NCBI GenBank assembly: GCA_963971405.1
Contig: OZ020486.1
Span: forward strand, 27,365,419-27,429,418
DNA length: 64,000 bases
From: Psococerastis gibbosa
Taxonomy: Eukaryota; Arthropoda; Insecta; Psocodea; Psocidae
Direction of reading: 5' to 3'
Shown here: one piece after another, positions 1 through 10,946 of the stretch
Layout of the letters: each line of letters starts with the position of its first letter
Numbering within the stretch: position 1 is the stretch's first letter
Position numbers and translations under genes: made by a program
Notes under the pieces: generated by a model
Seen by the model: the letters and a program-made list of their open reading frames with translations, nothing else
The model's database searches: none
What the model was told of the DNA's origin: nothing

Positions 1-269
1 CCATAATAATAAGCACTATTAGGAGCGCTGGCCTACCTAAATAAACGATTATAACGTCGTTATCAGGCAACCGTTGTGTTTGGGCAAGCTTGAATTCAGG
101 GACAATTGGAGGGGAAAAAGCTTTATAGTAAGTATAGTGTAATGTAAATGTAATATCATATATTATGCATGGATGAGTAGGGAGCATGGACTTCTACTTA
201 ACACAGTTTCTAACTGGGCATGGCAGTTTTCGGGCTTTCCTTTATGTGTGTAAAAGAAGTAGTCCCACA

Positions 270-545
270 TAGCCATCGAAGATATTGATGTCTATCAGAT
301 ATCTAGACTCAGACATGAATATCTACATCTGAAATAGTTATCATATAGACGTTTTGTAGACGTCAATGGACATAATGTCTATACCTAAACGTTTTTAAGA
401 AGTTTGATAGATGTCATGATGTCTACGCGGGTTGACTCGAGCTATCTGTAAGATACTAGCATCTAGAAGATATGAATAACTTCATTTATATATCTATTAG
501 ATATTCAAATCTACGCTAAGACGTCCATAATACATCTTCAAGATG
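270..545. repeat. Motif-rich stretch of GTCTA/ATCTA words
   Basis: The stretch is dense in short related words such as GATGTCTA, TAGACGTC, GATATCTA and ATCTAGA, occurring on both strands at irregular 10-25 base spacing. It has no open frame of note. It looks like a decayed tandem or fold-back repeat, but no unit length can be fixed by eye. Confidence 0.35.
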
Positions 546-827
546 GCATTTGGCTAACCAGTGCATAAACGACGGGGAAAAGGATACGGCCGCACACACT
601 TTCTTTAACTGTCGGCTTTGGGAAAACGAGAGGAGGGGTTGTGAAGCCATGATCGGAACTCTAAATGTGAACATAGTGCGGAAAATGGTTCAGTCAGGCC
701 CTCAGGCGCTGTGAAGGAGTTGGCATGGCTCATCTTCAGCCGCAAGGTGAAAGAGGAAAGACCTTCACCAACAATAACAGCAGAAAAAAAGGACTGTCCC
801 GAAGTAATGCTGAAAAGCGGTTCCAGG

Positions 828-856
<29 letters not shown>
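828..856. repeat. (ATT)n microsatellite
   Basis: An uninterrupted run of about nine ATT triplets. A shorter AAT run lies near 2490-2503. Confidence 0.9.
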
Positions 857-858
<2 letters not shown>

Positions 859-980
859 TCCAACAGCAATAACAATATAATACTATGGTAGTACATATAC
901 CGCAAGGCAATGGCCCATGTGCCGTTTGGCATGTTGGTTACCTATCTAAACAAATAAATACATATAAAATGCGTCCAGTA

Positions 981-1375
981 TTAAATTGCTCATGCACGAG
1001 AAAAGTGACACATTTCTAAATATTGACTTTTGAGATAATTCAAATTTTAGTTCTGACCATTTTTTAGTTTTTACTTGTAGTACTATCGAGACACTTAATA
1101 CTTTCGAGATGTGACAGTTTACTTGAAAGAGTGTGTAATAACCACGTCAACGCCTGGAGCACATTCCGAATTATGTCAGTATTGCCAAACCCGAAGTAGT
1201 CAATCTTGACAATGGATCAGTGACAAAACGCAATCTTATGGAAACAAATTAAACTAGATATGTGACACTACATTCATAAAATTCGCTATATTTTCCTCGA
1301 CATTTTTGTATAAATAACTCAATTTTGCAATTTTTTGAAATGTGTCACTTTTCTCGTGCATGAGCGAAATGTTAA
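981..1375. mobile_element. MITE with 29-bp perfect inverted repeats, TTAA-flanked
   Basis: Bases 988-1016 (GCTCATGCACGAG... to ...CACATTTC) are the exact reverse complement of 1337-1365. TTAA lies just outside on both sides (981-984 and 1372-1375), and a TTAA target is typical of piggyBac-type transposition. There is no coding capacity in the roughly 320-bp interior. The inverted repeats are read directly; the piggyBac link is inference. Confidence 0.75.
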
Positions 1376-1982
1376 AATGATAAACAAAAACACACAATGT
1401 AGACAAAGACTGTTACATCGGAGGATAGTTCGGGGATGAAAAAAAATCATATATTATGGTGTTCTGTGGTCCAATTTGCTTCAACGTGGATTTCACGTGA
1501 GTTTGTGCTAGTCTCGTGTGAAAGGACCTTAATAATGTGTCGGCCGAATGCTGGAGTAAAACTGCCCAATAATGCCGCACAATAACTCGTCTATCGTTTG
1601 GTATTGTCATAGATCAAGGTTCACTTCACAGCTACGCGGTTGGTCACGTGTTTTAGGTTCGCCAACCGTATAGTTTGGCCTAGGTCGTACCCATCACATA
1701 ACTTCATGGGCCTTTAGGTCCCTAATGATCCTAAAAATGTTCGCTTTACACAATACTAATTTTAACTGCTTATCTGTTATTCTTAATTTTTAGTCCACCA
1801 TGCTGTGTTCCATGTTTTACCTTCATATCGCTTTATTGTTTCAAGTAGTTTTTTGAAAGGGCACTCTACCGATGGAGCTCTAAGTTAATTCAAACCGGCT
1901 CCGGCTCAATGACAACTAACTTTCAAAGTCCACTTACTGGAACTTGTTAAATGGAATGTGGTTGATTTGGCGTGCTACTCAC

Positions 1983-2294
1983 CAGGGGCGTAAAGTTGGC
2001 GGGGGCACGGTCCATCTTCCCCAGCCTTGAGCATTGTAAGACGAGGTTCATGGAGGCCCCCGGGCCCCCCTGTTTGCAGCAATATGAATATAAGCATTCC
2101 TTTGTTAGCTTTGTAAAATCAGCTATACTTTACTACCATTGTATTAAAATGCGTAAATCCCTACTTTTATGCACTTATATTTTCAAATTTTTCCCCATGC
2201 ATAAAAAATATCATTACGAAAAGCCTGGTGACGGCATAAGGGCTAGGCCTACTTAGGTTTGCCCCCATCATTATTCTAAAACTTTACGCCTCTG
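1983..2294. mobile_element. Fold-back element with CAGGGGCGTAAAGTT tips
   Basis: CAGGGGCGTAAAGTT at 1983 pairs with AACTTTACGCCTCTG at 2280-2294. The interior carries GGCCCCCGGGCCCCCCTG followed by AATATGAATATAAGCATT and TTAAAATGCGTAAA. The same interior words recur in tandem inside the 41837-43361 element, so the two share a module. Confidence 0.55.
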
Positions 2295-2509
2295 CTACTT
2301 ACTAACTTATATTGTCTTATTGATAGTGCTTCATAGAACTCGCAACTATTCGAAACCCTCAGTTTGCAAAAATAGTTTTCAGACTACGAAAAAACGCAGT
2401 CATTCAGCTTAATCTACGTACTTTCACCGTGTTGTACACTAAAATGCATGTTTCCTTTATGTACAGTACCGTATTATACCGAACTACAATAATAATAATA
2501 ATAATGTCC

Positions 2510-2765
2510 TGAAGGACTTATTATGAACCTTGGCCTACTTATAGTGGCCCATTGGTCCCTTGTCCAATGTCAACATGTTCATGGGGGTCCATGGATTTCG
2601 GACATTATTTGTATTGTTTCCGTATGAATTTTTGGTCATTGGCAAACTGGTATATGTCCTCGATGTCAACCTACACCGGCTACAAGCGATAATGGAAAAG
2701 CTGAGACAAGCCTACCATTAACGCAGGCGAAAGCAGCGAAAGACTTAAACAAGTACAGATACTAG
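2510..2765. repeat. Dispersed repeat, partner at 20590-20845
   Basis: The block containing GGATTTCGGACATTATTTG, GAATTTTTGGTCATTGGCAAA and GCTACAAGCGATAATGGA is closely matched at 20590-20845 in the same orientation. No coding frame is open in both copies. It is probably an inactive transposon or SINE fragment. Confidence 0.6.
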
Positions 2766-3177
2766 TCTACTTAGTACAACAATACTAATTTAATTAATAA
2801 ATATGCATACATTTGTTGAAATTGTACCCTTTTGGCCCCAATCCATTCGGATATTTTGAGTTCTAGTCTATAGTAAAGTATAGTGGTCACACTTGTGGAA
2901 TAAATCCCCGCCACTCAGTTATACATGCGGTTCATACTCGTAGGGGAAAGCTGGCCGCACATGGATTACCCGAAAATTGTAGGTTTATATTCTTTATTAT
3001 ATTACATACTTAAGTTATAAAGATTAGGTCTAAAGACGCGTATGGGGCGTCCCTTCTGGACCCTTTGTTACTTGGTTAGCTTTTGCAAGGGTATGTTGTG
3101 AATCCAGCCAATATAATATATGTGAATATGAATATAGTGAAAACTTTAAATATAATCACAAATTAAAATTTAACGAC

Positions 3178-3358
3178 TGCGGCGGCAATGTGGTGTGCTG
3201 TACTTGTGCGAGTCTCTACACACCTTGCGGTCGGAGACGTGTCGTAACTCGACGCAAGTACCTATTAGGTTACTTAGTGAGGCGACTGAAGAGGTTAACC
3301 GGATACATTCACTAAATTGTTTGTACGCGTTTAACCTTTATAAAAAAAAATTAAAAAA
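3178..3358 (+). mobile_element. SINE family 1 copy
   Basis: A short retroposon of about 170 bp. The head is GGCAATGTGGTGTGCT, a degraded pol III A-box. The body has GAGTCTCTACAC, CGGAGACGTGTCGTAACTCG and GGCGACTGAAGAGG, followed by TTGTTTGTACGCGTTTAACC and an A-rich tail. The same consensus recurs in both orientations near 9.4, 17.1-17.6, 24.5-24.7, 27.2, 36.9, 48.4 and 63.5 kb. The tRNA origin is inferred from the A-box-like GGCNNNGTGGT head seen in better copies. Confidence 0.7.
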
Positions 3359-3794
3359 GAAGTAACACAGTGGCTATAAAAGAGAGCGTCAAAATGTTGA
3401 ATATCTACCCTTGGTTATAATACCACTTTGTGCCACGTTCACACATTGTGCGAGTAGTAGTTTATTAAAAACACCCCCGGACCTCCTTCTATGTGATAAT
3501 ACCAATATAACTTTGTCAATGCAAGTTAACTTCTTTAAACCGTCGTTATTGTTAACTGCATTGCATACAGTATATTTATTACTTTGATATGATTTATGTT
3601 GAAAAATGCCTCCCCCCAACAGGAACCTTAATTGGCGCCCCCGGTTTGGTCTCGTCAATTGGAAATGGACTATTTCATACACACAGTACTACAAGTATTT
3701 TTTTTTTTTAGTTTTCAAGGGGTTCTGCCGTGAAACAGACAGGCGACAGAAGTTTACCAACTTATCAAGCTCATGAATAAATTATAACACCAAA

Positions 3795-4530
3795 ATTGAA
3801 AAACCCCTTAGTGCCGCAAAGGGTCTGTAGGTGTGCCGCAAAAAAAGACGAACATTTTGTGACATCAGCAGCCTCATCGAGGCGATTATAATACCGGAGT
3901 TAAATAAATACCCTAGGATTATAACTGTAAACAAACAAATTTTGAATAGCACTTTCCATTATAAAATTATCATGTTCACATTTTTAATACCAGGGGATTA
4001 AATAAATACCGGTATTATAATCGCCTCGATCAGGCTGCTGTTACGACCGTTAGTTGTCACCATCCCGAGGCTGGAGACCGTTATCAATATGGCTGCTAGT
4101 GTAGCCTGCACAAGAGAAGTACGCAATTTGGCGGGGAGACCTAGTGATAAGTGTAGCCTGCACAAGCTAAGTACAGAGTTTTTGACAGGGTCCAGGTATC
4201 CGTTCTGCTATGCTGCAATGTGTAAGACTTCGATATTTTTTGCGTTGGTACTTATCTCTGATAGTTGGCTTATGGTTAACGGGTGCCTCGTAAGGCATAT
4301 TATGGCTCCCGCCGCTCCAATTAATGGATTTCTATGGTTGTCACCCGGTAAAATGCGTTTTTAAATCTTAATATTTGTTTAACCAAGTATACATACCACG
4401 TTTTACAATTTTCTAGTTTTCCCTAACTGAATGTAATGAAATGACAATAACATAGTGTGCCGTAAGTAAATTTGATGTCAGTTAGTGTGCCGTGAGGTAA
4501 GTAAAAAAGGTTGAGAAACGCTGCTCTACC
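3795..4530 (+). mobile_element. hAT-like remnant hosting other repeats
   Basis: The right end reads GTGTGCCGTGAGG...AAAGGTTGAGAAACGCTGCTC, a terminal sequence typical of non-autonomous hAT elements. AGTGCCGCAAAGG and GTGTGCCGC near 3810-3840 look like the matching left end. Inside lie a fold-back element (3866-4040) and a short direct duplication of GTGTAGCCTGCACAAG (near 4098 and 4153). Family assignment rests on the termini only. Confidence 0.45.
3866..4040. mobile_element. Fold-back family B, copy b1
   Basis: A near-perfect palindrome from CAGCAGCCTCATCGAGGCG to CGCCTCGATCAGGCTGCTG. The arms continue through ATTATAATACCGG. The core is CTGTAAACAAACAAATTTTG, then AATAGCACTTTCCATTATAA, then a diverged TTGTTTACA mate. 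Copies with the same arms lie at 50972-51145 and 55292-55464. Copies with different arms but a similar core lie at 60561-60708 and 60701-60860. Confidence 0.85.
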
Positions 4531-4534
4531 CATT

Positions 4535-6180
4535 GACGCGACCAAATCTTTATAACCTACGAGTTCAATTAAATAAAAATATATAAACCAACCTATTTTG
4601 TGGTGATCCAGGGATGTCAGCGGTCAGCTTCCCTTTAATGTATTATACTGTTGTGTAGATACCCAATTCGTTCACTTTCTTCACAACACGAAACTTCTGG
4701 GATTAGTGCTAAAATGTATTTACTTGACAGCCCAGTCTCGCTAATTACCCATACAGTTATAATTTTATAAGACCGTAATACTCCATCTGGTCACAAGTCA
4801 TTCTGGTCCATCCAGCTGGGGCATTCTGACTTTCGTCTCGCAGTTTAATCAATTTAAATCCTTATTAGTTATTGTCTTGTCTCGCAGAATTCAATTTTTC
4901 ATCCCTCAAAAATGGATAAGATTTCGATTGCAATTTTCCCGGTGTCTCAGCATCGTTATAAGTTACAACGTAGTATATACGAGTATAGGTGCGTATACTG
5001 CAGGGCCTGGGCATATATTTTGTTCATTCTGACCCTGTATCTACACTTGCAGATTATTATATTATAAGTTATGTATACACATATAGTATATATGACAGAA
5101 TAAAGTATGTCAAGGTGGCTAGCTAGATGAAGAGGTTGGCTGCCTTGACCGTGAACTAAAATAAAACACTTTCGCACATAGGTTATTTATTCCTGAAATA
5201 TTTCTCCTTCCTTTTTATGTCGCAAAAAATAAAATCGTGATAGACCCATCCCCATAAACACTAACTAGTAAAACTCTACTGCCAAACCTGTTTTCTCAAA
5301 CAACGCATCCTCATGGACAAATTCCAGGCCTACTTAAAGTATCTTAATTCATAGACTTATTGAATATTCTTGCATATGCATTGCACACACTGTGCCTAAG
5401 TGTAATTGTATTGACGCTTCGTAAGTGCTGAACAATATAAATTTGGAACCATTATTAATTTAAGGGGAGATTGAAATCAGTAGATAAACACCAACACAAA
5501 AGGATAAGTTACCACCAATCTCCCTAAGGGGTTTGCGGTCATTATCATAACTTATCACTAGAACGCCAAATTTACTTAAAATGCGAGTTATAAGGTTAAA
5601 CGTAAGCCAACTTACAAAAACATTCATGAAAACGCCAGGAGTACTATTAGTCACAATAAAAGGCACCGATAGTATTTTTCGTCTCATACGTCTTGTGCTG
5701 TGAGGCTCAGTATGTGAATACAATGACCTAAATTGTTAATGTTGGAAAACTGTTTGCGAGAGAACAAGCACATCATCACCACTGACGAAGATATTATCTG
5801 CAATTTAACAATTGCTGACTTACAGTAACTACCTTAACTTCAGTCCCTCTTCATACCAAGACCTTTACTGATCACTTCTGACAATAGCGCAAGGCGCAAG
5901 CCGCCATATAATCTGCATTTTCTGTAATTATCATTTTCTGCAATAATGGTAAAATTATAATGATTTTCATTTTCCTGAGAAATCAGCGATTTGATCGGTC
6001 ACATGCTAACTTCTGCCATTTACAGATATACGCTAGATCTCTGTGTGATTACACGCACGCAAAAAGATTAATCCAGTAGGATTTTGGTAAAGTCGAAAAA
6101 AACATGATCTAAGTTTTTAAGGGAAACCCAAATAGCACAAATTTGTGCGAAAGCATTAAGAGTATGAACCCCGCATTTTT
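4535..6180. other. No gene recognised
   Basis: The open frames are short and have no splice context or recognisable protein. A short repeat near 4575-4620 (ATATAAACCAACCTATTTTG then GGTGATCCAGGG) recurs near 36090-36125. No other structure stands out by eye. Confidence 0.5.
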
Positions 6181-6319
6181 CATTATGTTGCACGAAGTCA
6201 AATTTCTAATGAGATTTCGTAGAGCCATAAATGAGATGTCATAGATTATAAGACATATGCTCCTCTTCATTTTGATGTATAGTGTGTAGCTGTGGCTAAA
6301 AGTAATTGTACTTTGAAGC

Positions 6320-6905
6320 GTTGTAACTCATTTGACCTGACATTCTGAATGACCGTTATTTTTAGGGATATTCATCTACCTATTGAGATGGCGACCACTG
6401 TTCGCCTTTCGGAAAAATTCTTCACAACTTTTCATTTCATGACCCCCTGAGCCTAAAACCACCCTCCGTTCAAAATGTTATATATATATATGTATATCGA
6501 TTTTAGGAAACACTCTAACTTCCGCAAATATTTTCCGATTTTCATGACACTTGGCACAAAAATTGATCGAGTTCGTTAACCAGCTAGATCCACTATTTAG
6601 TTACAAGATGGCGGCCGATTGAAACCTTGTATAATTCATATCCCAGTTGATATTGGTCGCAGGGGGATGAATTAAAATTTGACTGAAAGTCCGTATTATT
6701 ATCTACGATAATGGTTATCACCACTTTTTACGACAAATGAACCATTTTAAGATGGCATCCAGTCAAAGTGAAAATAATTTGATAAATAAAAGTTCATAGT
6801 CGGCATTGTGGTTCGAAATTTGGAACACAAGAGTGTTTTGTGTGTTGATGTTGTGGTCGGGAAAATAATGAAGTATTTTTTATTTGTTATTACATACATA
6901 GCGTA
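6320..6905 (+). repeat. Dispersed ~600-bp repeat, copy 1
   Basis: The block starts near TTTTTAGGGATATTCATCTACC. It includes GAGCCTAAAACCACCCTCCG, a TA-rich microsatellite, TTGGCACAAAAATTGATC and ACAAGATGGCGGCCGATTGA, and ends in GTCGGGAAAATAATGAAG. A close second copy lies at 29220-29822, and a diverged inverted copy near 48590-49110. The preceding bases 6180-6320 (CATAAATGAG, GACCGTTATTTTT) belong to another loose family also seen near 22980-23110, 38885-39170 and 51360-51430. No protein is encoded. Confidence 0.7.
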
Positions 6906-8100
6906 GGTAGCGTAGAGGAAAAGCAGCAGGTTCTGCGGAATCTCCCTACTCCTGATCGGCCAGAGCCGAAAGGGACTTCTTTTTTACAAATCATGCTCAA
7001 TAACTGTGGCCGCGATTGGTGTTACATCAAAGCGTAGAGGAATATTTTTTTTTTTTTCTGACACCTCATTATGACTCTACGATCGATATTTCAAGAGAAA
7101 TTGGAAACGAGGGGGGTGGGTCTCCATTTGCCCTTAATAAATACTAGGTATGAGAGCCAAAATTAGTCTTCAATTTGAAAAACGGTATTTATCTCTCCAG
7201 TGATAAATCACGTTTGCGGTGAAAGTCATTTGCCGATAGCCTGTCCAGTGATGAGCTAGTGGCTCAAAATTGATAGTCTATGTGTAGGTACCTCTTTGTA
7301 ATATTTTATTATGATTTTTATTGCATGTATACGTCATAACGTCAGTGTAAGGAAAGCTTTAATGGCCTAAATTTACGATTTCAAGATTCAAATGGCTTTA
7401 CACGTTCCCAGTGTGTTTTGTACTAAAACTAATTTTTGCTGAGGCTCGGGATCTCAAGCCTCCGTGTAATCGCCCGTATAGTACAGTATATAGTATAGGA
7501 CTGCATATGCTTTCTCTTAATTTTTAATACTAAATTAGGTAGACTAGGTGATATATACAGTACTAAGGCTATTTTCTATAAATGGTTACGAACATTACTT
7601 GTTTACTTGCCCCACCCTTCCTCTTCCTTGCACTGAACATCCATCGGTGATTGAAATCTTCTTCCGATCACACGCAGCCTACTTGTCATAAATCGAAAGT
7701 TCTCAACGGCAAATCACTGTACAGTGCACTCGTTCTCGCGGGCTGACCTGAGGCGCACTGCGCTATCAAACATATAACTCGAATGCAAATTTCACTGGCA
7801 GCTACGGGGATTTAATGACGAAGTGCCAGGTTCAAGTACAAATACCATAACATTCTTCTTATAATACCAGGTACCGGTACCATTTCTGAGTGCGCCTGAA
7901 TGGGATGTTATGAAGACTATTGTTCTGGGCTGTTACTATTAATTCGGGAAAGGGGGCCCTCAGAACTTTCAGTTTTCCTTCCAGTTTCAGCAGCAATCTG
8001 CAGTTGGGCTGGGTCGTCAACCATGGAGCCAGTTCTCAGTGACCTATGAAGCTTGCGGAGGTAGACGTACTATATAATACATACACTATTTTCATAGATA
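6905..8100. other. No gene recognised
   Basis: The block from GTAGAGGAAAAGCAGCAGG to CTCCTGATCGGCCAGAGCC (about 6910-6970) recurs near 30065-30115. It marks the end of a repeat shared with the OTC-like intron. Nothing else is recognised. Confidence 0.45.
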
Positions 8101-8571
8101 GGGGCCGTCCATTAAGCACGTGAGGTTCGAAAGGGCAGGCGGGGGGGGGGGGGGGGGGGTCGGCAAAAATCACGAAATATCACAAGGGGAGAGGGGGGTA
8201 TAGTAAGATATCACGTGTATTTTTTTTTTTTTTGTCAAATGCATGATCGCATGATTACACGCGCATGATTACACGCGCATGATTACACCTTCCTTCAATA
8301 TTGTTTTTATGCCAGTAAAAACAACCTGCAACCTTTCTGTCTGGACATTTTTATCACGGTCCTTAATTTTCTACAATGTTGTAGAATAAAATTAGATTAT
8401 ACTTTATAGGTACCTGTATTTAAAAATAATATTATAAAAATTTTAAGATTCTTTGTAGGTACTAAAAAATACACGTGATTTTGGGTGGGGGGGGGGGTAG
8501 TCTTAAACCTCACCACGTGTCACGGTTAAAAAATGTATTATTAAAACATCACGTGATTAATGGACGGCCCC
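8101..8571. mobile_element. DNA-transposon MITE with GGGGCCGTCCATTAA tips
   Basis: GGGGCCGTCCATTAAGCACG at 8101 pairs with the reverse complement ending at 8571 (CACGTGATTAATGGACGGCC then CC). G-runs lie just inside both ends: 8143-8159 on the left and GGTGGGGGGGGGG near 8485 on the right. A 14-bp unit (CATGATTACACGCG) is tandemly repeated about three times near 8250-8288. The interior is non-coding. Confidence 0.75.
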
Positions 8572-8574
8572 ATA

Positions 8575-9370
8575 GGAAAAACAGGGGTAGGGGAAAGTAA
8601 CTTAATTTTTTATAACTGTTTTTAATACTTTTACATACAATTAGTTAGACTACATACATGTATACTGTATATTTGAATTCGATATGATGCAAATAGAAAA
8701 ACTACTTTATTTTATTTTAAACACACAGTTACTTAACTTTGTAACGTACGGTAACATAACAACACCCGGTTCGTTGGACCATAATGTACGCGGGATAACT
8801 TAGGAAAATAAATGGATAGGTACTGTATGTTACGGATATATTCTAGCATTTAATCTTACTCGTACGAAGCTTCTTTCACAACTGATTTAAATAAAATACG
8901 AGAAAGTAAAACATGTGGAGACAAGCTAATATATGCAAACTCCGGCGTGACACCTATCTAACGATTATACAACAATTTATTTATTTTTTCGTTTTGAATT
9001 TCCATTTGATGGATTAGATTTTGATTTTTTCTAGAATAGTTTCAATTTTAATTCTACCGGTGGTAGCCAGAACCAAAGCTGCTCGGAGCCCCGAGCCATA
9101 GGTTGACGACCACTGGTCTAGGTAATGAGGCCGGGATTTACCGCAAGGCTTGCTCCCAAGAGGCACACTTTGCTATTAAATAAACATATTTCTAAACATT
9201 TTGCTTCCTATTCTTTATTATTTCTTTCTTTCTTTCTTTCCAATTATTTTTTCAAGGCGATTACATTTAGATGTATGAAAAACTTGAATTCTACTGCGGG
9301 CATTGTAATAATACACGGGGGTGTTCTTTTTCTATTATTGTTCAAAGGACAATGTATAAGTTAGATCTGG
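8575..9370. other. No gene recognised
   Basis: Unassigned AT-rich sequence, with a short TTTC microsatellite at about 9221-9241. Confidence 0.45.
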
Positions 9371-9384
9371 CAGTGTGTGTGTGT

Positions 9385-9535
9385 TTTTTTTTTTTTTAAT
9401 AAAAGATTAATCGCATGCAAACAATTTAATGAATGTATCCGATTGACCTCTTCAGTAGCCTCTCTAGGTTAATACCCGTGTTGCGCTACGACACGTCTCC
9501 GATCGCATGGCGTGTGCAGCCTCGCCTCGCCTCGA
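9385..9535 (-). mobile_element. SINE family 1 copy
   Basis: Reverse-strand copy. A T-run (the A tail of the element) is followed by AATCGCATGCAAACAATTTA, GACCTCTTCAG, ACGACACGTCTCCGATCGCA and GCGTGTGCAG. The head is replaced by CTCGCCTCGCCTCGACTC. The following 70-codon open frame (to 9724) has no recognisable product. Confidence 0.7.
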
Positions 9536-9940
9536 CTCAGAATTCTCAAATTATGCTGCAGACCACGGAATAAGCGTAAAATGTTGAGTGCTGATTATTT
9601 GAGAGAACTACAAGTTGACATTGGACCTAGCTGGTCATTATACGAGTATGTGCATCAGTTGTATAAAGTTACCAAAGCGTGGGAATTCAACAGCGACATT
9701 CATGCTCCACTGCTTCTGGCGTAATCTGTATTTTATTTTATAAACCATTAAAAACATTCCATCACGTTGGTACTTACACAGTATATGATTATAAAAAAAT
9801 AGACTGCTTAATGTATATAAGCTGTCATGTTGTAGTGCTTCATAAATAGCCCTTCATTATTTTATCCTTATACATCCAACATTGCACTTGAAAATTGCAT
9901 TCAAACCATTCAAAGAAATGACCGAGTGGCAACTGAACAA

Positions 9941-10083
9941 TTAACCGAGAATAGAGGTTATAGAAAAAACTGGACATGGCGGGATTCGAACCCACGATCT
10001 ACGCCTAACCGGGGTTCGTGGGTTTTCGTGGGTTTGAATCCCGCCAAGTCAAGTTTTTTCTATATCCTCTAGTGTCGGTTATA
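9941..10083. repeat. Palindrome built from two tRNA T-arm-like sequences
   Basis: Left of centre, GGCGGGATTCGAACCCACGA is the reverse complement of a tRNA T-arm. Right of centre, CGTGGGTTTGAATCCCGCC is the forward version. Each is followed outward by a T-run reading away from the centre, and the outer arms (TTAACCGAGAATAGAGG against CCTCTAGTGTCGGTTATAA) also pair. No complete tRNA cloverleaf is present. It could be an inverted SINE pair or a fold-back element containing B-box sequence. Confidence 0.6.
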
Positions 10084-10946
10084 ACGACGAGGTTACCTCT
10101 TCAACCAAAGTTAATTATTTTCATCAGTGCTATGTGTACCATATACTGTACTTAATACTGCAATATAACTGAACAAGTTCCTGCTTTTTCCTTCCGTTAC
10201 ACTTACACCTTCACCTTACATGTTTCGCTTCTACCATTTACTTTTGATTTAAATAACATGTCTGAGTACTACTCTGCTGTAATCTCTACATATAAAAATG
10301 AATCCCTATATCCCTGTCATGTCCATGTCACGGCATCTCGCGTGAATGGCTGGACCGATTTCATTATTTTTTTTATTTTTTTGTTGTGTTTGTTATTGTC
10401 AAGAAAAGGTTCTTATGTAAGAAAAAAGTTTAAAAATTGCGCGGAAAATTGAAAAAAAAAATTGAAATAGAAAATTGAAGTTGATAATCGTTGGGTTTTT
10501 CCGTTTTCTCGCGTGTCGTGCGAGCCCCGAATGGGCGAGCTGCCTAATGCTCAATGGAACCACGTTAATGCGAGGCCCCGAAGCGGTCCCAAGCCCCGCT
10601 TGTTTGTTTATGAATTCCACTTATGATATGTCAAGTCCGTGTCTTTTTTATGGTACCTCTTCTATTATACAGTATATGACTATTTAAATTACAATAGAAA
10701 CTGGTCATGAGGAAATTTAAATTATTTTAATTCACTTAAATACAATAAATTATAGTTCATAAATTAGGACTACTGGTCTGCCCGAGGCTGGAAGACGGAC
10801 AGACGGATCTTTTTGATGCCAACGACAATGCCATCCAGGCCGCAACGTTTTGGATCATCATGTCCTAGGCCGGGACGCGTTAAGTAAGTAAGTATAAATC
10901 AGGGCTGGCATATACAACATTTTGTCTTCAAAATAACGAAAAGTAA

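Noticed and set aside
8251-8290. CRISPR-like short repeats
   Set aside because: Three head-to-tail 14-base units without spacers in an animal transposon.
9965-10012. A tRNA gene on the minus strand
   Set aside because: Only the T-arm half is present; acceptor, D-arm and anticodon arms cannot be folded.
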